Origin: Candidatus Dadabacteria bacterium
GTDB taxonomy: Bacteria; Desulfobacterota_D; UBA1144; Nemesobacterales; Nemesobacteraceae
DNA length: 64,000 nt
Reading direction: 5' to 3'
Assembly (NCBI GenBank): GCA_951812735.1
Contig: OX638332.1
Location: 314,732-378,731, forward strand
The notes beneath the pieces were generated by a model. The model had not been told where the DNA came from. It did not search any database and worked only from the letters and a program-made list of their open reading frames with translations. Shown here piece by piece: positions 57,347 to 64,000 of the stretch (position 1 is the first letter of the stretch; the number at the start of each line of letters is the position of its first letter). The translations under genes and the position numbers were made by a program.

Positions 57347-58065
57347 CGTCCGCCACCGCTTCTGACGCAGGACATGTAGATATTCTGAAATTCGTCGCGA
57401 CCGGGCTTCTGCGCGGAGGAATAGACCACCTCTCCGTGATCAAGGATCGCGACTTTATCGCCAAGTGAAAGCCCCTCGTAGACATTATGGGTTGTCATGA
57501 CTACGGTTTTGTCCGTCTTCATTGAACCAAGGATTGAAGTGAGAATGGCGGCTCCGCCGTAATCAAGCCCGCTGTACGGTTCATCAAGAAAAAGTATCCG
57601 GGGGTCATGAAGAAGCGTCCTGGCGATAGCAAGGCGCTGGCGCGTTCCGAAAGAAAGCGTGCTTACAAGCGCGTCCCGCTTGGCGTAGAGCCCTACCCTC
57701 TCGAGAATATCGGAGCATCTCTCCTGAAGGTCCGGAACTTCGTAGAAAGCCCCTATGAATTCAAGATTCTCCCGGGCGGTGAGGTTTTCATAAAGCATCG
57801 TGTTATGGGAAATGAACCCTATCAGTTTTCTTATCTGCTCCTTTTCCCCAGAAACGTCAAAGCCCGCCACAGAGGCCTCTCCGCCACCGGGCTTTATGAA
57901 TGTTGCGAGGATGGAAAGCAGAGTTGACTTGCCGGCGCCGTTTGGACCGAAAATCGTGAGAAATTCCCCTTGGCCAACGGCAAGATCAATTCCCCTAAGA
58001 ACTGGGGAAAACCCGAACTGCTTTTCTAACCCCCTGGTCTCTATCTCAAAGGCGCCGCGTCGCAT
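57343..58065 (-). CDS. ccmA: Heme exporter ATP-binding protein CcmA
   Basis: 240 residues, one ABC ATPase. Walker A is IFGPNGAGKSTLLSIL, signature LSFGTRQRLAIAR (LSFGT rather than LSGGQ), Walker B ILFLDEPYSGLD. It powers release of holo-CcmE from CcmC. The ATG at 58065 (MRRGAFEIETRGLEKQF) with GGGGGAAATG upstream is preferred to starts that overlap the epimerase gene. Translation is coupled to that gene through a TGATATG junction. Confidence 0.92.
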   Translation of the reverse strand: MRRGAFEIETRGLEKQFGFSPVLRGIDLAVGQGEFLTIFGPNGAGKSTLLSILATFIKPGGGEASVAGFDVSGEKEQIRKLIGFISHNTMLYENLTARENLEFIGAFYEVPDLQERCSDILERVGLYAKRDALVSTLSFGTRQRLAIARTLLHDPRILFLDEPYSGLDYGGAAILTSILGSMKTDKTVVMTTHNVYEGLSLGDKVAILDHGEVVYSSAQKPGRDEFQNIYMSCVRSGGGR

Positions 58066-58066
58066 A

Positions 58067-59122
58067 TCATTTCCCCCTTCCGAGCAGCTTTTCATAACCG
58101 CCGATCTCTGAGATCCACTCCGAAAGCCCCGCCATTCCCGCCTCATAGCCGCACACCGGCTCATATCCCAAATCTTTTCTGGCTCTTTCTATGCTGTAGG
58201 TTCTGCTTTTCGAGAGAGCGGAAACGGCAAAACGGGTAAGGACAGGTGGAGTCTCCGATCTTCTGAGTTCGAAAATCTTCTCAAGAACGAACGCGACCGC
58301 ATACCCCAGAGTGTAAGGTACGGTTACCCTCGGCTTCCAATCAATTGCTATTGACGCGAGTTGATCCGAGACAAAACGGCGGTTATCAATCCGCACCCCG
58401 TCGTTTACAAAGTATATGTTGCCCGCCCCGACAGAAGACACCGCGGAGAGCTCAGCGGCATGAACAAGATTAAGCACGTGACAAGGGGAGACAATTTTCT
58501 TGTTAAAACCCATGTTAACCAGAATCCCCTTAAGGCAGGCCGCGGCTATTCTCGGAAGTATGACCGTATCACCTGCTCCCCAGACGTTTGACGGTCTTAA
58601 TATGATCGTTTCAAGCCCGCCGCGTCCGTTATATTCTCTCACAAGTTTCTCGGATAAAGCCTTGGTTTCATTATAGAAATTATGATGACTTTTCGGATAC
58701 GGATAGCTCTCGTCTATCTCCTCGAGGTCCACCGTTCCCAGAAAAGAAGCGTTCCAGATCACCGTAGAGGAACTCATGTAGACGAACCTTTTCACCCCGG
58801 CCTCGCGCGAGGAGTCAAGAAGAGTTTCCGTAGCCTCAACGTTCTGCCTGAAAAAGTCATCCCTCGGCCCCCAGTCTGAAACCTTGGAAGCAAGATGGAA
58901 AACGTAATCGCATCCTTCGGGAAAAACCCGAAGCGACTCGGAATCACAGAGGTCCCCGTGGACAAGCTCCGCGTCCAAGGAACGCAGCTTAGCTGTATCG
59001 CTTGTTTCCCTTACGAGGCATTTTATCGAAAAGCCGTCGCTTGTGAGTTTCTCAGCGAGCTTGCCGCCGATAAAACCCGTCGCCCCAGTTATCCCGGCTT
59101 TTAAGTTCTCGGAAGTTCTCAT
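58067..59122 (-). CDS. NAD-dependent epimerase/dehydratase (extended SDR)
   Basis: 351 residues. The NAD-binding loop is AGITGATGFIGGKLAEKL; catalytic residues are Ser in VYMSSSTVIWN and YxxxK in HNFYNETKALSEK. It resembles 3-beta-hydroxysteroid/dihydroflavonol-type reductases and NAD-dependent epimerases. Substrate unknown; it immediately precedes ccmA, but no heme role is evident. The ATG at 59122 follows the small basic gene by 4 bases. Confidence 0.88.
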   Translation of the reverse strand: MRTSENLKAGITGATGFIGGKLAEKLTSDGFSIKCLVRETSDTAKLRSLDAELVHGDLCDSESLRVFPEGCDYVFHLASKVSDWGPRDDFFRQNVEATETLLDSSREAGVKRFVYMSSSTVIWNASFLGTVDLEEIDESYPYPKSHHNFYNETKALSEKLVREYNGRGGLETIILRPSNVWGAGDTVILPRIAAACLKGILVNMGFNKKIVSPCHVLNLVHAAELSAVSSVGAGNIYFVNDGVRIDNRRFVSDQLASIAIDWKPRVTVPYTLGYAVAFVLEKIFELRRSETPPVLTRFAVSALSKSRTYSIERARKDLGYEPVCGYEAGMAGLSEWISEIGGYEKLLGRGK

Positions 59123-59126
59123 GAGC

Positions 59127-59267
59127 CTATTTCTTGATTTCCTTTTCCCAGTCCGTTTTTCTGAATCTCTTTTTCGTCTCAACGTCTTTTTTCGAGGGAA
59201 TAACCTTGCCCGGTCTCTTTGAAACGGGTTTTCTGGTCTTCGGTTTTTCCAGTTTCTTTTCGGTCAT
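59127..59267 (-). CDS. Small, very basic hypothetical protein
   Basis: 46 residues, MTEKKLEKPKTRKPVSKRPG followed by KVIPSKKDVETKKRFRKTD. About a third are Lys or Arg, with no membrane span or signal peptide. GAGGTATGAA precedes the ATG, and its stop is 4 bases from the epimerase start, which supports translation as the first gene of the epimerase-ccm operon. I do not recognise a family; the charge would fit RNA or ribosome binding, but that is a guess. Confidence 0.55.
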   Translation of the reverse strand: MTEKKLEKPKTRKPVSKRPGKVIPSKKDVETKKRFRKTDWEKEIKK

Positions 59268-59287
59268 TTCATACCTCTACGGCCTCT

Positions 59288-59316
59288 TTGCCGCTTAGGA
59301 AATCACAAAGTATAAT
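59288..59316 (+). promoter_or_regulatory. Probable gloA promoter
   Basis: -35 TTGCCG (59288-59293), 17-base spacer, -10 TATAAT (59311-59316), about 40 bases before the gloA ATG. A minus-strand TATACT overlaps the -10, so the divergent basic-protein/ccm operon may share this control region. Confidence 0.6.
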
Positions 59317-59356
59317 AATTGATAAGCAGAATCGGACAAACCGAGCGGGCCACCAT

Positions 59357-59740
59357 ATGCAATATCTCCACACTATGATAAGGGTCGGCGACCTTGAGAA
59401 ATCAATCGCATTCTACACAGATATAATAGGTCTTAAGTTTCACAGGAAGACCGATTACCCCGAAGGCCGCTTCACGCTTGGTTTTCTGGGTTACGGCGGC
59501 GATACGGAACCTTTCCTTGAACTTACGCATAACTGGGACACGTCCCAATACGATGTTGGGGAGGGTTACGGTCACATGGCATTCGGGGTAGAGGACATAT
59601 ACGCGACATGCGAGAAAATAGAACAGGCCGGGGGACGGGTAACCAGGGCTCCGGGGCCAATGAAACATGGAACCACCGTGATAGCCTTCGTCGAGGATCC
59701 CGATTCCTACAAAATCGAGCTTATACAGAGAAAAAACTGA
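59357..59740 (+). CDS. gloA: Lactoylglutathione lyase (glyoxalase I)
   Basis: 127 residues, VOC fold. It converts the methylglyoxal-glutathione hemithioacetal to S-lactoylglutathione. Metal ligands are visible: His in MQYLHTMIRVGDLEKSIAFY, Glu in EPFLELTHNWD, His in GEGYGHMAFGVEDIY and Glu in DSYKIELIQRK. Length and order are those of the short Ni-type GloA. The ATG at 59357 is the natural family start (Gln-Tyr-Leu-His). Confidence 0.94.
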   Translation: MQYLHTMIRVGDLEKSIAFYTDIIGLKFHRKTDYPEGRFTLGFLGYGGDTEPFLELTHNWDTSQYDVGEGYGHMAFGVEDIYATCEKIEQAGGRVTRAPGPMKHGTTVIAFVEDPDSYKIELIQRKN

Positions 59741-59749
59741 TTTTCCCAG

Positions 59750-61060
59750 TCACCTTTTTCTCTTTTTCCACCTAGCATCCAGATACTTCTTGAGATTCGC
59801 CTCCCTTCCCTTGTCCGTGGGTTCGTAGTAAACACTGTTTTTTATCTCCTCGGGAAGAAAATCGTCCTCGACGAAATGATCTTCGTAGTCGTGGGCGTAC
59901 TTGTAGCCCTCTTTGTAGCCTAGGTCCTTCATGAGTTTGGTCGGAGCGTTTCTCAGGTGAAGTGGAATCTGCAGGCCGGGATTTTTTCTCACGTCTTTTT
60001 CCGCTTTCCGTATAGCCTTGTAAGCGGCGTTGCTCTTGGGGCAGCTGGCAAGATAGGTGGTAACCTGGGAGAGGATTATGTTGCTCTCTGGCATCCCCAC
60101 GTAATTGATCGCCGTGAAACAGCCAGTCGCTAGCATAAGCGCGTAGGGTTCGGCGTTCCCAATGTCCTCCGAAGCAAGTATCACAAGACGCCTGGCAATA
60201 AACTTCGGATCCTCTCCCGCCTCAAGCATTCTCGCCAGATAGTAAACGGCCGCGTCGGGATCGCTTCCCCTAACGCTTTTTATGAAAGCGGAAATCGTAT
60301 TGTAGTGCTCCTCTCCCGCCCTGTCGTAGAGAAGACCCGTTTTCTGGAAAATCTCCTTTACAAGATCGGTATCAATCTCAGAAAGTCTTTTTGAACGGAG
60401 AAGAGAAGAAGCGATTTCAATGGCGTTTAGCATAACCCTGGCGTCTCCGCCGCAAAGCGCGATGAGTTCCTCTCGAGCCTCGGCCGAAATACCGGTGCCC
60501 GCAAGAAGTTTGTCTCCAGAGAAGACTTTTTCGAGTATCCGGTCTAGCTCCTGTACCGAAAGCGGGTTAAGAACATAGACTTGGCAGCGGGAGAGAAGCG
60601 GACTTATTACCTCAAACGAGGGGTTTTCGGTGGTAGCCCCTATGAGAATCAGAATTCCTTCTTCAACGCTTTTTAGAAGCGCAGCCTGCTGCGCCTTGTT
60701 GAACCTGTGTATTTCATCGATGAAAAGTACGGTCTTTCGCCCTGAGTAAAGAGCGTCTTTCGCGGCTGCGACGATATCCCTCAGTTCCTTTACTCCGGAG
60801 GAAATCGCGTTTATCTGTACGAACCTGGCACCCGCCCTGCCCGCAATAAGTCTTGAAAGCGTCGTCTTGCCCGTTCCCGGCGGACCCCAGAATATCATGG
60901 AATGCGCTCCCCCGGCTTCAAGCGTTTTCGTCACGAGCCCGTCCGGCCCTATCAGGTGTTCCTGGCCTACCATCTGCTCTATGCTCTCGGGTCTCATTCT
61001 CTCGGGAAGAGGAAGAGATTCTTTTTGAGGTCTGAAAAGACCGGGGTCGTCAGGGTTCAA
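59750..61060 (-). CDS. rarA: Replication-associated recombination protein A (MgsA/WRNIP1 family)
   Basis: 436 residues, AAA+ ATPase with helical C-terminal domains. Walker A is IFWGPPGTGKTTLSRLIAG, Walker B VLFIDEIHRFNKAQQAALL, sensor 1 IGATTENPSFEVISPLLSR. RarA acts at stalled replication forks. It converges on gloA with 9 bases between the stops. Confidence 0.94.
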   Translation of the reverse strand: MNPDDPGLFRPQKESLPLPERMRPESIEQMVGQEHLIGPDGLVTKTLEAGGAHSMIFWGPPGTGKTTLSRLIAGRAGARFVQINAISSGVKELRDIVAAAKDALYSGRKTVLFIDEIHRFNKAQQAALLKSVEEGILILIGATTENPSFEVISPLLSRCQVYVLNPLSVQELDRILEKVFSGDKLLAGTGISAEAREELIALCGGDARVMLNAIEIASSLLRSKRLSEIDTDLVKEIFQKTGLLYDRAGEEHYNTISAFIKSVRGSDPDAAVYYLARMLEAGEDPKFIARRLVILASEDIGNAEPYALMLATGCFTAINYVGMPESNIILSQVTTYLASCPKSNAAYKAIRKAEKDVRKNPGLQIPLHLRNAPTKLMKDLGYKEGYKYAHDYEDHFVEDDFLPEEIKNSVYYEPTDKGREANLKKYLDARWKKRKR

Positions 61061-61156
61061 GTCCGTCTCCTGTTCTAAATTCGCACTTTCGTATAAAGAT
61101 TAGAGCTTAAAGACGTATAAATCAATCCGAAAGACTCCCGCTTATCTCCGTCGGTT

Positions 61157-61184
61157 TTGGAAAAAAAGGCCGTTTGGTTATAAT
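61157..61184 (+). promoter_or_regulatory. Probable promoter of the M42 peptidase gene
   Basis: -35 TTGGAA (61157-61162), 16-base spacer, -10 TATAAT (61179-61184). The ATG is only 9 bases after the -10, so a start of transcription at the usual distance would give a leader of about 3 bases or none; no Shine-Dalgarno is seen. Confidence 0.55.
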
Positions 61185-61193
61185 CAGCCCATC

Positions 61194-62252
61194 ATGGATA
61201 TAGAACTTCTAAAGAAGCTTTGCGACACTCCAGGAATGCCAGGGGATGAGGGCAAGGTGAAGGCAATTCTGCTTGAGGAAATAGGAAAACACTCAGAAGA
61301 CATCACCGAGGACGTTTTGGGAAACGTAATCGCCCGTATCCCGGGAGACGGCCCCACTCTTGTTCTTGACGCTCACATGGACGAGGTGGGATTCATGGTC
61401 CATCATATCGACAGCAGGGGGTTTTTGAGAGTGACACCTCTTGGGGGAATGGACGCCAGGGTCTTTTACGGACAACGCCTCGTGGTATGGGGGGAAAAGC
61501 CCTTAAAAGGTGTGGTGGCAGCTATTCCGCCCCATGTAACCAGAGCCAGCGGAGGCGCCAAGGAAGTTCCAGAGATCGAGGACTGTGCGGTTGATCTCGG
61601 GCTTAGCGCCGAGAAAGTCGCCGACCTCGTAGAAATAGGAGACATGGTGTCGTTTGACACTTCTCTTGATGAAACGGAGGATTCAGTAATCTCAAAAGCC
61701 CTTGATGACAGGATGGGTCTTTTCGTAATAATCGAGGCTCTTAGGAAAACTCCGAATCCGGGCTGCAATCTCATAGTCACTTTTACCGTACAGGAAGAAG
61801 TCGGGCTTCGCGGGGCGCGGATTATAACGCCGGTTTACGAACCGGATTTCGCCGTCGCGCTTGAAGGCACGGTGGCAATGGACATACCGGGAGTCTCGGA
61901 GAGTAAATCCTTTGCCAACATCGGCAAGGGGCCCGAGATCAGGCTTTCCGACAGGTTCCTGGTGGCGCACAGGCCGTTTAGCTTCTTTATAAAGGAGCTT
62001 GCGGAGAAAAACGAAATTCCCTGCCAGGTAACGGTAAAAAAAGCGGGCAGCACAAACGCGACCGCCATGCAGGTCACGGGAAAGGGAACCAGGGCGGCGG
62101 TCCTGTCGGTCCCGACAAGGTACCTTCACAGCCCGAGTTCCCTAGCCTATAAAGGCGATATTGCTCACACAATAGATCTGGTGTCATACTTGCTAAGGGA
62201 CATAGGAAAATTTAACCCATCAGATCAAAGCCAGGGTGCTCAGCAACAATAA
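61194..62252 (+). CDS. M42-family aminopeptidase
   Basis: 352 residues, cytoplasmic di-metal peptidase of the tetrahedral aminopeptidase (TET/PepA, FrvX, endoglucanase-like) family. Metal ligands: His in VLDAHMDEVGFMVHH, Asp in ISKALDDRMGLFV, catalytic Glu in TFTVQEEVGLRGAR, and the final His in RYLHSPSSLA. An inserted PDZ-like beta domain (about residues 70-165) carries the family segment GQRLVVWG. It overlaps the next gene by one base and has the leaderless-looking promoter described at 61157. Confidence 0.92.
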   Translation: MDIELLKKLCDTPGMPGDEGKVKAILLEEIGKHSEDITEDVLGNVIARIPGDGPTLVLDAHMDEVGFMVHHIDSRGFLRVTPLGGMDARVFYGQRLVVWGEKPLKGVVAAIPPHVTRASGGAKEVPEIEDCAVDLGLSAEKVADLVEIGDMVSFDTSLDETEDSVISKALDDRMGLFVIIEALRKTPNPGCNLIVTFTVQEEVGLRGARIITPVYEPDFAVALEGTVAMDIPGVSESKSFANIGKGPEIRLSDRFLVAHRPFSFFIKELAEKNEIPCQVTVKKAGSTNATAMQVTGKGTRAAVLSVPTRYLHSPSSLAYKGDIAHTIDLVSYLLRDIGKFNPSDQSQGAQQQ

Positions 62253-62596
62253 TGGAAGAACTGCTCCGCGTATTTGAAGAAATCGCCAGGGAAAATTTCC
62301 CCGAACTTGATCTTGAGAAGTTCTCAGTGGCGCTTCGCATGGAAATAGAAAAGAAAAAATACGATCTTCAGGACGAAGCCCTGCTCGAGACGGCACTTCG
62401 GGATGACAGAAGCACCTTCAAAGACTCCTTTCTGGAGATGCTCGAGGAAAGAGCGGCGCGGGAACAGAGCGGGAAAGATTTCATTCTCTCGGACAAAGGC
62501 CGCGGCGAGGCCATTTCAATGCTCATGACCAACGCCGAGCACACAATCGACTACTATTACAACACGATAATAGGAAAGCATTTCTCGGCAAGTTAA
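62252..62596 (+). CDS. Hypothetical protein downstream of the M42 peptidase
   Basis: 114 residues, start overlapping the M42 stop by one base (TAATG), so it is translationally coupled. It is almost wholly charged and helical: EELLRVFEEIARENFPELDL, EIEKKKYDLQDEALLETALR and EERAAREQSGKDFILSDKGR are clearly predicted to be helices. No cysteines, no membrane span. I do not recognise the family; it could be a partner of the peptidase. Confidence 0.72.
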   Translation: MEELLRVFEEIARENFPELDLEKFSVALRMEIEKKKYDLQDEALLETALRDDRSTFKDSFLEMLEERAAREQSGKDFILSDKGRGEAISMLMTNAEHTIDYYYNTIIGKHFSAS

Positions 62597-62654
62597 GCGC
62601 AAGAACTTCCCCCCCCCTCCGTTTTTCCTCAACCATGGTTTCGCGCCGGCAGAA

Positions 62655-63950
62655 TTACTTCTTACGCCTTTTGCCAATCGCCACGTATTTTCTATTATCT
62701 TCCCCCAGATAAACCTGTCTCGGTCTCGCGATTCTGGTTTCGGGATCGTTTAGCAACTCAAGCCACTGGGCAAGCCACCCAGCCATTCTCGCTATGGCGA
62801 AAAGGACGGTAAACATGCTCGTGGGAAGACCTATGCTCTGGTATATGAGCCCGGAGTAGAAATCAACATTCGGGTAAAGCCTTCTTCTTACGAAATAATC
62901 GTCCTCAAGGGCTATTCTCTCAAGCTCAAGCGCTATGTCGAGCAGAGGATTTTTCCCCGTGACCTCGAACACATCGTGGGCTATATCCTTTATTATCGCC
63001 GCTCTTGGGTCATAAGCCTTGTACACCCTGTGTCCGAAGCCCATGAGCCTGAATTCTCCCTTCTTGGCCCTTTCTATGTACTGAGGGATCTTGTCAACCG
63101 AACCTATGTCGGCGAGCATCTCAAGCACAGCCTCGTTCGCTCCACCGTGAAGAGGACCGTACAGGGCGGCAATCGCCGCGGCGGCCGCGGAGTAAGGATC
63201 CGGATGGGAGCTCGCGACGTTTCTCATCGCGCTTGCGCTGCAGTTCTGCTCGTGGTCGGCGTGGAGGATGAAGAGAACGTCTATAGCCTTCTCTATCGCC
63301 GGATTCGGCTCGTACTTGGTCTCGGTCATCTTGAACATCATCGAGAGGAAATTTCCGGCGTAGCTCAGTTCGTTGTCCGGGTATACATATGGAAGACCCA
63401 TGATATGCCTGTAAGAAAACCCGGCTATGGTAGGCGTCTTCGCTATAAGTCTTCTCATCTCAAGTTTCTGCACATCGGTATCGAATATGTCTTTTGCATC
63501 CGGATAGAAAGTTGAGAGTGCTCCGACAGTCGCAAGAAGCATGCCCATCGGATGCGCGTCGTAGCGGAATCCGTCCATGAGCTTCCTTATGTTTTCATGC
63601 ACGTAGGTGTGATGGGTTATGTCGTGAACCCAGCCATCGTATTCCGATTTATTGGGCAACTCACCGTGAATAAGGAGATAGGCGACTTCGAGGAAGTTGC
63701 TTTTTTTCGCCAGATCTTCTATCGGGTATCCCCTGTACCTCAGGATTCCCTTTTCTCCGTCAATGAAGGTAACCCTGCTTTTGCATGAAGCAGTATTCCC
63801 GAAAGCGGGGTCATAGCTCATCATGCCAAAGTCCTCGTCCTTAACCCTTATCTGGCGAAGGTCAGTGGCTTTTATGGTGTCGTTGTCTATAGGCAGTTCG
63901 TATGTTTTACCTGTTCTGTTATCCGTTACGGATAAAGTGTTCTTAGGCAT
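62655..63950 (-). CDS. gltA: Citrate synthase, hexameric type II
   Basis: 431 residues. It condenses oxaloacetate and acetyl-CoA at the entry of the TCA cycle. Active-site histidines lie in YGPLHGGANEAVLEM and LMGFGHRVYKAYDPRA, with the aspartate in YPNVDFYSGLIYQSIGLP. The length and N-terminal beta domain (MPKNTLSVTDNRTGKTYELP) fit the Gram-negative hexameric enzyme. A GAGGAGA site lies 7 bases before the ATG. The stop converges with the hypothetical gene at 62596. Confidence 0.95.
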   Translation of the reverse strand: MPKNTLSVTDNRTGKTYELPIDNDTIKATDLRQIRVKDEDFGMMSYDPAFGNTASCKSRVTFIDGEKGILRYRGYPIEDLAKKSNFLEVAYLLIHGELPNKSEYDGWVHDITHHTYVHENIRKLMDGFRYDAHPMGMLLATVGALSTFYPDAKDIFDTDVQKLEMRRLIAKTPTIAGFSYRHIMGLPYVYPDNELSYAGNFLSMMFKMTETKYEPNPAIEKAIDVLFILHADHEQNCSASAMRNVASSHPDPYSAAAAAIAALYGPLHGGANEAVLEMLADIGSVDKIPQYIERAKKGEFRLMGFGHRVYKAYDPRAAIIKDIAHDVFEVTGKNPLLDIALELERIALEDDYFVRRRLYPNVDFYSGLIYQSIGLPTSMFTVLFAIARMAGWLAQWLELLNDPETRIARPRQVYLGEDNRKYVAIGKRRKK

Positions 63951-64000
63951 TTGTTAATCTCCTCGCAATAGTGAAGTTATTTAAATCAAGTTACCGGCTG

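Overview
The window is a gene-dense, moderate-GC bacterial chromosome segment with no gene-free stretch over about 300 bases. BamA, a LolC/E-LolD pair, Skp and FabZ point to a two-membraned (Gram-negative) cell. The Ccm (System I) cytochrome c maturation genes, class I dihydroorotase with PyrR, and the gene orders resemble deltaproteobacteria and related uncultured lineages such as Ca. Dadabacteria. That placement is an inference from gene content only.

Layout. (1) 1-5465, minus strand: a tRNA-Thr/Tyr/Gly/Thr-tuf-tRNA-Trp-secE-nusG-rplK-rplA-rplJ-rplL-rpoB transcription/translation block with a clear promoter at 5548-5575; rpoB runs off the window. (2) 5625-19120, minus: gmk-relA/spoT-lepB-pyrR-pyrB-pyrC-lysS-lolC/E-lolD-bamA-skp-fabZ. 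(3) 19204-22338: katG with its own promoter, then a HAD phosphatase. (4) 22432-25297, plus: a four-gene set of arsenosugar type (AhpD-like protein, ArsS-type radical SAM enzyme, TIGR04282-like glycosyltransferase, CcdA). (5) 25335-30578: a methyltransferase, a STAS protein, a complete IS3-family element (26868-28141), an FmdB-type zinc ribbon, malic enzyme and a second HAD phosphatase. (6) 30581-34844: aldo/keto reductase and a fused trehalose-phosphate synthase/phosphatase (minus), and a CcmG/TlpA-CcmH pair (plus). (7) 34857-47342, minus: uvrB, a hairpin, then rimP-nusA-infB-DUF503-rbfA-nrnA-truB-rpsO-pnp-miaA. (8) 47581-49843, plus: cobA-hemD fusion and rsmE. (9) 49850-59267, minus: a long operon of a 46-residue basic protein, a sugar-nucleotide-type epimerase, ccmABCDEF, a short CcmI-like protein, an orphan HTH antitoxin-like protein, an anchored cytochrome c, an MFS transporter and a thioesterase. 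(10) 59357-63950: gloA, rarA, an M42 peptidase plus an unknown overlapping gene, and citrate synthase.

How it fits together. Most of the window is core machinery: RNA polymerase, ribosome and translation factors, outer-membrane assembly, pyrimidine synthesis and stringent response. The more distinctive biology is thiol and heme handling. Three separate loci (24.5, 34 and 53-58 kb) together supply a near-complete System I cytochrome c maturation pathway. Its CcmE has the CxxxY heme-binding motif instead of the usual histidine, yet a CcmH gene is also present. Other points of interest are the arsenosugar-type cluster without a visible ArsM, a tuf gene with extreme ATA/AGG/NNG codon use, and an IS3 element with intact ends and frameshift site.
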